A model generated the notes under the pieces. That model did not search any database and was not told the origin of the DNA. It worked only from the letters and a program-made list of their open reading frames with translations. A stretch of DNA of 64,000 nt from Wenyingzhuangia sp. 2_MG-2023 (GTDB lineage Bacteria > Bacteroidota > Bacteroidia > Flavobacteriales > Flavobacteriaceae): contig NZ_JAUOSB010000007.1 of NCBI RefSeq assembly GCF_030548295.1, positions 1 through 64,000 of the forward strand. Direction: 5' to 3'. The translations under genes were made by a program, and so were the position numbers. Below, one piece after another: positions 47,593 to 55,352 of the stretch. The number at the start of each line of letters is the position of its first letter. The stretch's first letter is position 1.

Positions 47593-48085
47593 CATTAATC
47601 TTGACTCAATTTTAACCAACAGACTGGACAAAGACTTTTTGATTCAGCTTTTTCAAGAACAAGCAGAAGTACATGCTTCCGCTATTCAAATCGCACTTTC
47701 TGACCAGCAACCACAAGCCTGGAGAGCTACTTGGATTTTAGGCCACTGCACTTCTAAAAACGATGTTCGTATACAACCTTTTGTAAATGATTTTATCAAA
47801 AGTATAGTTAAGAGAAAAGACGGACATCAGAGAGAAATCTTGAAAATTATAGACAAAATGAAACTAGATGATGAGCAAGAGGGTCGCTTGTTTGATATTT
47901 GTATGACTCTTTGGGAAAACACAACCAAAGCATCATCTGTTCGTTATTTGGCCTTCAAACATCTTTTCAAAACTTGTGAAAAATATCCTGAGTTGAATGG
48001 CGAATTAGAATTTATCCGTCAGGAACATTATTTAGAAAGTTTGTCTCCAGGAATCAAACGAATCATTCTAAAAATGAATCCTTAA
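47585..48085 (+). CDS. Small helical HEAT-like protein coupled to the AlkD-like gene
   Basis: 166 residues from ATG 47585, which overlaps the end of the AlkD-like gene by 8 bases (ATGAATAA). The frame opens at a TTG 24 bases earlier, but the ATG is the better start. No signal peptide. The protein is all-helical: LFQEQAEVHASAIQIALSDQ, AWRATWILGHC and SSVRYLAFKHLFKTCEKYPE have the spacing of HEAT repeats. I do not recognise a named family. Position suggests a helper of the AlkD-like protein. Confidence 0.7.
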   Translation: MNNINLDSILTNRLDKDFLIQLFQEQAEVHASAIQIALSDQQPQAWRATWILGHCTSKNDVRIQPFVNDFIKSIVKRKDGHQREILKIIDKMKLDDEQEGRLFDICMTLWENTTKASSVRYLAFKHLFKTCEKYPELNGELEFIRQEHYLESLSPGIKRIILKMNP

Positions 48086-48230
48086 AAATAAACAACTCAT
48101 TCCAATTTTACATAAACTATAAAACAGAAAAAAAGTTCCACAATAAACATAGATTTATTTAGTTATGTACAATCAGAAATGAATCTCTAATTTTTCTAAC
48201 TCAATTTATCACGTATCAAATAAAATCAAC

Positions 48231-49226
48231 ATGAAATTAAAAATTACACTTCTCTTTATCTTAACTACGCTTGCTGGTTTTTCTCAGGAAAACAATTCAA
48301 AATGGCTAGATCTTATGCTAAGCAATTACAAATATCCTTATGCGGTAGAATATTTGACTATAAACAGCCAACAACAAGAATTAAAAATGGCTTATATGGA
48401 TGTTCATCCTAAACATAGCAACGGAAAAACAATTGTTCTTTTTCACGGAAAAAATTTTAACGGAGCTTATTGGAAAACCACTATAAAAAGCTTAACTGAA
48501 GCTGGTTATCGTGTCATTGCTCCAGATCAAATTGGTTTTGGAAAATCATCCAAACCTATGAATTTTCAATATTCATTTCAAGAATTGGCAAAAAACACAA
48601 AAACTATTTTAGACAAACTTAACGTATCTAAAACAGCCATTTTAGGTCACTCAATGGGAGGAATGCTTGCAACCCGATTTGCATTGATGTACCCTGAAGC
48701 TACCGAAAAATTAATCTTAGAAAATCCTATTGGTCTTGAAGATTGGAAACTTATAGTGCCATATCAAACCATCGACTGGTGGTATCAATCAGAACTATCA
48801 AAAACAGGTGATAAAATAAAAGCATATCAGTTAAAAAGTTATTACGATGGAAAATGGAAAAAAGAATACAATCAATGGGTGGATCTTTTGGCTGGTTGGA
48901 CACTAAATTCTGAATACCCTAAAATTGCTTGGAACGCTGCATTAACCTATGATATGATTTTTAACCAACCCGTACTTTATGAATTTAAAAACTTAACTTG
49001 CCCTACACTATTAATCATTGGTACACGAGATAGAACCGCACTTGGAAAACCTTTGGTTTCTGAAAAAGTTAGAGAAACAATGGGCTTGTATAGCAAATTA
49101 GGAAAATTGACTCAACAAAAAATAAAAAACAGTGAATTGGTTGAAATAGAAAACATTGGCCACTTACCACATATTGAAAGTTTTGATGCTTTTATTGAAC
49201 CTTTAAAATTATTTTTATCTAAATAA
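48231..49226 (+). CDS. Secreted alpha/beta hydrolase
   Basis: 331 residues with a signal peptide (about 1-18, LTTLAGFSQ). Alpha/beta-hydrolase fold: VLFHGKNFNGAYW (oxyanion loop), VIAPDQIGFGKSSKP, nucleophile elbow GHSMGG with Ser141, then GTRDRTALG (acid Asp about 264) and ENIGHLPHIE (His about 308). The closest style is that of hydrolases of the epoxide/haloalkane type or esterases, but an acid nucleophile is absent, so esterase or peptidase activity is more likely. The substrate is unknown. The next gene begins 110 bases later in the same direction. Confidence 0.85.
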   Translation: MKLKITLLFILTTLAGFSQENNSKWLDLMLSNYKYPYAVEYLTINSQQQELKMAYMDVHPKHSNGKTIVLFHGKNFNGAYWKTTIKSLTEAGYRVIAPDQIGFGKSSKPMNFQYSFQELAKNTKTILDKLNVSKTAILGHSMGGMLATRFALMYPEATEKLILENPIGLEDWKLIVPYQTIDWWYQSELSKTGDKIKAYQLKSYYDGKWKKEYNQWVDLLAGWTLNSEYPKIAWNAALTYDMIFNQPVLYEFKNLTCPTLLIIGTRDRTALGKPLVSEKVRETMGLYSKLGKLTQQKIKNSELVEIENIGHLPHIESFDAFIEPLKLFLSK

Positions 49227-49336
49227 GGTTCTAAATTATTCTTAAATTCTAAACAATGAATTTCGTTGTTTATCACCACTACAAAGCACATCTATTCGCT
49301 TTTCACTATATTCGTTTAACAATTATTAGTAGACAT

Positions 49337-50107
49337 ATGAACAAAATACATTTTTTAATTATCACTATATTTCTTAGTTTTTTTAGCGTTCAATCTCAAA
49401 ACAAGCTAAACGATTTTGGGTATATTTTAATTCCAAAACAACTTTCTTTTCAAAGAGAGCCGAACGAATATAACATCAATCAAGTCCTAAAAACGAGCTT
49501 AAACAAATACAATTTTACAGCGTTTACAAGCGGAGAAAACATTCCTGACGACATAGACCCTTGTGACATTTTACACCTTGAAGCAGAGAAAAAAGGCTTT
49601 TTGAGCGTTACCATGAACCTGACTTTTTCTGATTGCTACGGTAAAGTAATCTATACTAGTATTGAAGGAAAAAGTAGGATTAAAGAGTTTGGCCCTAGTT
49701 ATTATGAGGCTATTGGATTGACGTTAAAAGATCCTAACATCAACAAACACCAATACATTCCTTCTAAAAAAACTCCCAAAAAAGCACCAATAGCAATTAC
49801 ACCTCCTACGGTTAAAAAACCTATAATTCCAGCACACATAGAACCTAAAGAAACTTTAGAAACTATTGTTTTAAAATTAAGAGGACAAACTTACCAATTG
49901 GTACAAAAGGAAATCAATCTGTATCAAGTATACAAAAACGATGAGTTGATTGGTAAATTACTAAAACAAGAAGATAACAAATACCAAATGAAAGCAGGTA
50001 ACTTATCTGGTGCTGGTACTTTTGATGATTTTGGGAACTTTATTTTGACAAGAGTCAACCCAGCCAACCAAGCCATTATTACAGACACTATGGCTAGAGT
50101 TAACTAA
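49337..50107 (+). CDS. Secreted protein of unknown function
   Basis: 256 residues from ATG 49337, where a signal peptide begins (MNKIHFLIITIFLSFFSVQS). The 27 codons open before it are rejected; TATATTCG at 49307-49314, near the -7 consensus, lies in them. The N-terminal half is a compact domain (NDFGYILIPKQLSFQREPNE, NLTFSDCYGKVIYTSIEGKS) resembling the small secreted domains found in flavobacteria. A Pro/Lys linker (KKTPKKAPIAITPPTVKKP) leads to a beta-rich C-terminal domain. I do not know the function. A bidirectional terminator follows. Confidence 0.65.
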   Translation: MNKIHFLIITIFLSFFSVQSQNKLNDFGYILIPKQLSFQREPNEYNINQVLKTSLNKYNFTAFTSGENIPDDIDPCDILHLEAEKKGFLSVTMNLTFSDCYGKVIYTSIEGKSRIKEFGPSYYEAIGLTLKDPNINKHQYIPSKKTPKKAPIAITPPTVKKPIIPAHIEPKETLETIVLKLRGQTYQLVQKEINLYQVYKNDELIGKLLKQEDNKYQMKAGNLSGAGTFDDFGNFILTRVNPANQAIITDTMARVN

Positions 50108-50115
50108 TAAATACC

Positions 50116-50156
50116 AAAACACAAAACGAGCTTATAATAAGCTCGTTTTGTGTTTT
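50116..50156. terminator. Bidirectional terminator between the secreted protein and topB
   Basis: A 19-bp stem (50116-50134 with 50138-50156), loop TAA, with T runs on both strands. Confidence 0.9.
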
Positions 50157-52462
50157 TAAGAATTCAAAATCTTCCAGACCAAGTCCTTTGTCAATTCCTT
50201 TCCTTTTGCTTTTTCTTTGATGTAAGCAAACTCCATTTTAAAATCACAACCTGATTTGTATTCTGAGCAACCGTAAGCAGCAGATCCTTTTAAAATTTTT
50301 CCTTTTTTACACTTAGGACAAGTCAAAACTTCTGGAACTACAATTGTCTTTTTTTCAGATTCCTTTTGTTTCAATTCCAACTGAAAATCGTTGTTAAAAA
50401 CAACAGCTCCATCCACTTTTCCTCCTTCGTTTACAAAACCTTTTAAATTGACTGTACTTCCTTTAGTCAGCAACCTTATCCATTGATTTTCTGAAATTTT
50501 TTTCCCTAAAAACTCAAATGGCATTATAAAATCACAATTTTCGTTGTATTTGCTACAGCCATAAGCTTTGCTTCCTTTCAACAAATGTCCCTCTCCACAT
50601 TTTGGACAATTTGTCCCTGCAACTCCTTTAGATTGCTTTTGCACAGGCGTGACTTCTTTTTTAGAAACTACATCTACCACAATAGGTCTATGATTTGACA
50701 AACGAACCTCTACTACCAAATCATCCACCATTTTTTTCATGTTGTTGATAAAGATTCCTGCATTGTATGTACCTCTTTCAATATCTTTTAGTTGTTTCTC
50801 CCACTCTCCAGTCAACCTTGCAGATTTTAACAATTTGTTTTGAATAGTAGCTATCAACTGAATTCCTGTAGAAGTTGGCAAAAGCTGCTTTTTATTACGT
50901 TCTATGTAATTTCGTTTGAACAAAGTTTCTATAATACTTGCTCTTGTAGATGGTCTACCAATTCCATTCTCCTTCATCAAATCCCGCAATTCATCATCTT
51001 TTACTTGCCTACCTGCGGTTTCCATTGCACGAAGTAACGTTGCTTCTGTATATTGTTTAGGAGGTTTGGTTTCTTTCTCTAAAAAGGAAGGATCATGCGG
51101 TCCTGATTCTCCTTTTACAAAAGTAGGCATGATTTGTTCTTCGTCCGTTTTTTTAGCTGCTGCTTGATTTTGTTCTGCGGTTTTGAATACCACTCTCCAA
51201 CCTTCCGACAACACCTCTTTTCCTGTTGTTTTGAACCCGATTTTTTCTACTGCTGCCAAAACCGTAGTGTTAGATACATCACTATCTGGATAAAAAACAG
51301 CTATAAATCTACGAGTAATGATATCGTAAACTTTTTGTGCATTGGCATGCAAAGGAATTTCTACTCCTGTTGGAATAATGGCATGGTGATCCGTTACTTT
51401 CTTATCGTTAAAAACCTTGATTGATTTTTTAATTTTAGCTTCTGCCAACAAAGGAGCTGTTAATGTTGCATATTTTGTCAATTTGGATAAAATCCCTCTT
51501 ACTTTTGGATACACGTCATTGGGTAAAAAGGTGGTATCTACACGAGGATAGGTCACAACTTTTTGTTCGTACAAACCTTGAGTCAACTTTAAAGTTTCAT
51601 CAGCTGTAAATCCAAATTTTTGATTGCAATAAACCTGTAATCCTGTCAAATCAAACAATTTAGGAGCATACTCTTTTCCTTTTTTCTTTTCTACAGATAC
51701 AATCTCTAAGGGCTTTTCCTTAATAAGTTGCATTGTTTTCTCTCCATCTTCCTTTTTTAAATAGCGTCCTTGTTCATTGTTAAAAACTGTATCTCTATAA
51801 GTAGTCTGAATTTCCCAATAAGGTTGTGGTTTAAAATTTTGAATTTCCAAGAATCGATTTACAACCATTGCTAAAGTTGGGGTTTGCACTCTACCTACTG
51901 ACAATACCTGTCTATCTCTACCGTATTTTAAGGTATACAAACGTGTGGCATTCATACCCAACAGCCAATCTCCAATAGCTCTAGAACTACCTGCATAATA
52001 TAGATTGTCGTATTTTTCTGCTGGAATTAATTTTTCAAAACCTTCTTTGATGGCTTCTGTCGTTAAGGAAGAAATCCACAAACGCTCCACTTTTCCTTTG
52101 TATCCTGCTTGATTGATCACCCAACGCTGAATCAATTCTCCTTCTTGTCCAGCATCTCCACAGTTGATTACCACAGCTGCTTTGTCAAATAAAAACTTGA
52201 TAGTTCTAAATTGCTTTTGAACACCTTTATCCTCCATTACCTTAACTTCAAATCGTTCTGGCAACATGGGTAAAGTATCTAAATTCCAACTTTTCCAATG
52301 TGGTTTGTATTCATGTGGAGCATACAATCCGCACAAATGCCCAAATGTCCAAGTAACCTGATAACCATTTCCTTCAAAATAACCATCACAACGAAGATTA
52401 GCTCCTAATACAGAAGCAATTTCCTTGGCAACACTCGGTTTTTCGGCTATACAGACTTTCAT
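50156..52462 (-). CDS. topB: DNA topoisomerase III
   Basis: Type IA topoisomerase, 768 residues, decatenating single-strand linked DNA. The N-terminal Toprim domain has CIAEKPSVAKEIASVLGA and VINCGDAGQEGELIQRWVI with catalytic acidic residues; the active-site Tyr lies in VVTYPRVDTTFLPND near 310; ENGIGRPSTRASIIETLF is conserved. The C-terminus carries two zinc-ribbon-like units with four Cys each, CPKCGEGHLLKGSKAYGCSK near 624 and CPKCKKGKILKGSAAYGCSE near 711, more than E. coli TopB has. It may be chromosomal or derived from an old mobile element; base composition does not differ from its neighbours. Confidence 0.95.
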   Translation of the reverse strand: MKVCIAEKPSVAKEIASVLGANLRCDGYFEGNGYQVTWTFGHLCGLYAPHEYKPHWKSWNLDTLPMLPERFEVKVMEDKGVQKQFRTIKFLFDKAAVVINCGDAGQEGELIQRWVINQAGYKGKVERLWISSLTTEAIKEGFEKLIPAEKYDNLYYAGSSRAIGDWLLGMNATRLYTLKYGRDRQVLSVGRVQTPTLAMVVNRFLEIQNFKPQPYWEIQTTYRDTVFNNEQGRYLKKEDGEKTMQLIKEKPLEIVSVEKKKGKEYAPKLFDLTGLQVYCNQKFGFTADETLKLTQGLYEQKVVTYPRVDTTFLPNDVYPKVRGILSKLTKYATLTAPLLAEAKIKKSIKVFNDKKVTDHHAIIPTGVEIPLHANAQKVYDIITRRFIAVFYPDSDVSNTTVLAAVEKIGFKTTGKEVLSEGWRVVFKTAEQNQAAAKKTDEEQIMPTFVKGESGPHDPSFLEKETKPPKQYTEATLLRAMETAGRQVKDDELRDLMKENGIGRPSTRASIIETLFKRNYIERNKKQLLPTSTGIQLIATIQNKLLKSARLTGEWEKQLKDIERGTYNAGIFINNMKKMVDDLVVEVRLSNHRPIVVDVVSKKEVTPVQKQSKGVAGTNCPKCGEGHLLKGSKAYGCSKYNENCDFIMPFEFLGKKISENQWIRLLTKGSTVNLKGFVNEGGKVDGAVVFNNDFQLELKQKESEKKTIVVPEVLTCPKCKKGKILKGSAAYGCSEYKSGCDFKMEFAYIKEKAKGKELTKDLVWKILNS

Positions 52463-52585
52463 GAATGAATTTTAAATTTGGATTTTGTATTTAAAGTACG
52501 GGAAAACAAATATAATAGAAAGTTTTCCTAGTTTAGGAGAAAGATATTCACAGTTTACCGACTGTAGTTTGATAACTTCTTTTTC

Positions 52586-53737
52586 ATGAACAAAACTCTC
52601 ATTTTATCACTCATCGTTCTTAGTCAATTTTTTGGAACTTCGCTTTGGTTTAGTAGCAATGCTGTTTTACCATCTATTGCAGAAGCTCATCATTTGACGA
52701 ATTCAGATTTATTGGCAAATCTGACTATTGCTACGCAAATAGGATTTATTTTAGGGAGCTTATGTTACGCTATTTTTAATCTTGCTGATAGATACAAAGC
52801 AAACATCGTTTTTAGCATCAGTATTTTATTAGCTGCTGCTTCAAACGCTGCCATTACATTACCACACTTAAATTTTGAATTGGTTTTCCTATTTCGTTTT
52901 TTAACTGGTTTTTTCTTAGCTGGTGTGTATCCTGTAGGAATGAAAATTGCAGCTCATTTTTTTCCAAAAACAGTGAGCAAAGCACTAGGTGTCTTGGTAG
53001 GAGCATTGGTTTTAGGAACAGCTTTTCCACATTTCATTGCTAGTTTTAAAATCAACTTGCCTTGGAATATTGTAATTTTAACCAGTTCTATTTTAGCAGT
53101 TGTTGGAGGTATTCTTCTTTTCTTTTTAGACACTCCTTCTAAAAACAACATTCAAAAATTAGATTTTTCTATCCTACCAAAACTATTTACCAAAAGAGAT
53201 TTTAACAAAGCTAGCATTGGTTATTTTGGACACATGTGGGAATTGTATACTTTTTGGACCTTTGTTCCTTTGTTGATTTCCACTTACACACAAGAAAATG
53301 AATTAGATATCAATAATTCTTTGCTCTCTTTTATTGTAATTGGCGTTGGAGCCTTTGGATGTGTTTTGGCAGGGAAAGTAGCCAATAGAAAAGGAAGTTT
53401 GTCCATTGCTCAATGGGCATTGTACGGCTCGTTATTCTGTTGTTTATTATGTCCTTTTAGTTTTTATTTATCTCCAATCTTTTTCTATATATTTTTAATT
53501 ATATGGGGAATTACTGTGGTCGCAGACTCTCCTTTACTCTCTACACTTATCAACAACAGATGTCTTCAAAACTACAATGGAACTGCATTGACATTATCTA
53601 CTAGTATTGGTTTTATCTTTACAATTATTAGCATCTCTTTTTTCAACTATCTATTACAATTTATCTCCATTCCTTCCGTTTTTTTATTACTTGCTATCGG
53701 ACCGCTTGCTAGCATCTTGGCTTTGCGAAAAAATTAA
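52586..53737 (+). CDS. MFS transporter
   Basis: 383 residues with 12 predicted membrane segments. MFS marks: LSQFFGTSLWFSSNAVLPSI in helix 1, NLADRYKANIVF-type loop 2-3 (short form of the GxxxD-R-R motif), FLFRFLTGFFLAGVYPVGMK in helix 4, and the second half starting near residue 200. The loop motif FGTSLWFSSNA at the N-terminus resembles the NarK/CynX-like or small sugar-transporter groups; the substrate cannot be told. It is divergent from topB with 120 bases between. A gene for a small exported protein follows 47 bases later. Confidence 0.85.
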   Translation: MNKTLILSLIVLSQFFGTSLWFSSNAVLPSIAEAHHLTNSDLLANLTIATQIGFILGSLCYAIFNLADRYKANIVFSISILLAAASNAAITLPHLNFELVFLFRFLTGFFLAGVYPVGMKIAAHFFPKTVSKALGVLVGALVLGTAFPHFIASFKINLPWNIVILTSSILAVVGGILLFFLDTPSKNNIQKLDFSILPKLFTKRDFNKASIGYFGHMWELYTFWTFVPLLISTYTQENELDINNSLLSFIVIGVGAFGCVLAGKVANRKGSLSIAQWALYGSLFCCLLCPFSFYLSPIFFYIFLIIWGITVVADSPLLSTLINNRCLQNYNGTALTLSTSIGFIFTIISISFFNYLLQFISIPSVFLLLAIGPLASILALRKN

Positions 53738-53783
53738 TGTAACTTAAGGACAATCTCATTAATTTTACAATAGAATATTTTAC

Positions 53784-54314
53784 ATGAAAAAGTGGTTGTT
53801 TTTTCTAATTTTAAAATCGTTTTTCTTAGTTGGGCAAGAAAAACAAGAAGACTGCATCCTAATTGTAAATCCAGAAAAAAAACAAGCTAATTTTTCAATG
53901 CCCATTAAAAAGAAAACAGAAATTGATGATTTTAAACTTATCGAAAAAGCCATCAATGCTTCTCCTTTTGTGCAAGGTTACAAATACAAAATCAACTTAA
54001 AAACAGTTGAAAACTTACTTCCCATACAAGCTTGGAATGATTTTTTAAAAAATCAAAATCAAAGTTTATTCAATGCCAATTTGCTAAAAAACTACAACTC
54101 TGACCTTAAGTTTAACAGTTCTGTAAACATTAATGGAATTACACAAGTAGTTACACTTAAGGGGATACTGAATGAATATCAAGGAAATTATTCACTTCAA
54201 ATTAGTTATCATATCAGCACAAACAACACGGATTACATTCCAAAAATCGTCAACGAAAAATACCAAGAGGGAATTGGGCTAAAGCTTAAATTAAATTTAG
54301 AAAGAGGTAAGTAA
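53784..54314 (+). CDS. Small exported protein, possibly YceI-like
   Basis: 176 residues. The N-terminus MKKWLFFLILKSFFLVGQEK looks like a short signal peptide. The C-terminal half (LKFNSSVNINGITQVVTLKG to ISYHISTNN) has the VNINGITQxVTLKG pattern of YceI-like lipocalin-type domains, which bind lipids or quinones in the periplasm, but the first half does not obviously fit, so the call is tentative. It lies behind the MFS gene and may share its transcript. The 210 bases after it hold only the terminator of the facing gene. Confidence 0.5.
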   Translation: MKKWLFFLILKSFFLVGQEKQEDCILIVNPEKKQANFSMPIKKKTEIDDFKLIEKAINASPFVQGYKYKINLKTVENLLPIQAWNDFLKNQNQSLFNANLLKNYNSDLKFNSSVNINGITQVVTLKGILNEYQGNYSLQISYHISTNNTDYIPKIVNEKYQEGIGLKLKLNLERGK

Positions 54315-54468
54315 TTGAATTTTCTTTAAAAAAATCTATTCATCCAAATCAATGAATTAAAAAGACATACAGTAGCTAATTCATTATTTTAGAAATTCAA
54401 TATTCTAAACGTTTCAATTCTAACAATTCATTAGATACCTATCTTAAATCACTGAATTACAAACCTAA

Positions 54469-54493
54469 AAAATCACCCAAAATGGATGATTTT
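54469..54493 (-). terminator. Terminator of the T9SS cargo gene
   Basis: On the minus strand AAAATCATCC pairs with GGGTGATTTT (one G-T pair) around a five-base loop and is followed by T. It lies about 30 bases behind the stop codon. Confidence 0.6.
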
Positions 54494-54525
54494 CTAGAAT
54501 TTGAGAAGATTATATATTATTTAAA

Positions 54526-55176
54526 TTAATTTTTAACAAATTTCTTAGTGGTTTTACCTCCATTTTCTTCTACAGAAATCACATAAACACCACTAGGCAA
54601 GAAACTTAAACCAATAGAGTCTTCTGAATGATTTGAGGAAAACAACACGCTACCAGCCAAATTGATAACAGAAACTCCTGTTATATGTTCTACATCTGAG
54701 TAATGCAGTTTTAAGGTTTCTGAGCTTACGTCATAAACAACAAAAAAATCTATCGATTTTACTGTTGTAGAACTCAACACAGCAGGATCTGTAACCGTAT
54801 TTATAAATGAATTCACAGAACCTATTACCGGCTCCCCAACACCACCGGCTGCTGGTGTGATAGTGCTATACACATAAGTATAACCACCTACTACTGTTGG
54901 AGACATATTGTCAAATGGAATCAACTCCAATCCCAACATTTCTATTGAAACTAGTTTTTCTTGAGTAAAATCACTCAATATCACTCCAGAAGGAGCATCT
55001 GTACATTCAATTTTAATTGTTACACCCGCCGACAGAGTACCAGGTGACACTCCAAAACTAAGAATATCTCCACTAGAAATAGAAAAATCTCCAGTAACGT
55101 CAACATTGATTGATTGTGCAAACATCGCTGCACTTCCTATTACTAACAATAGGAATAAAAGTATTTTTTTTCTCAT
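54526..55176 (-). CDS. T9SS type A sorting domain protein
   Basis: 216 residues from ATG 55176, at a signal peptide (MRKKILLFLLLVIGSAAMFA); 15 codons open before it are rejected. The last 80 residues form the type A sorting domain: LKLHYSDVEHITGVSVINLA, GSVLFSSNHSE, LPSGVYVISVEENGGKTTKK and the final FVKN strand. Such cargo is exported through the type IX secretion system and attached to the cell surface. The 115-residue passenger is beta-rich (FSISSGDILSFGVSPGTLSA) without catalytic motifs, so an adhesin or structural role is more likely than an enzyme. Confidence 0.88.
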   Translation of the reverse strand: MRKKILLFLLLVIGSAAMFAQSINVDVTGDFSISSGDILSFGVSPGTLSAGVTIKIECTDAPSGVILSDFTQEKLVSIEMLGLELIPFDNMSPTVVGGYTYVYSTITPAAGGVGEPVIGSVNSFINTVTDPAVLSSTTVKSIDFFVVYDVSSETLKLHYSDVEHITGVSVINLAGSVLFSSNHSEDSIGLSFLPSGVYVISVEENGGKTTKKFVKN

Positions 55177-55298
55177 AGCTTTTTTATTTTTTCTCAATTT
55201 CACCCTAAAGATAACCAACACATAAACAAGTACTTATAACTAACATCAAGGTTTATTAAAAAATATTTTCTATATTATAGTACTTTTACCCCACAAAA

Positions 55299-55334
55299 AA
55301 ACCTCTTTAAGATTTTAATCCTAAAGAGGTTTTA
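55299..55334 (-). terminator. Terminator of carB
   Basis: Stem AAAACCTCTTTA/TAAAGAGGTTTT with a 12-base loop that can extend the stem; about 20 bases behind the carB stop codon. Confidence 0.8.
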
Positions 55335-55352
55335 CTATTTATGAAAAATGAA

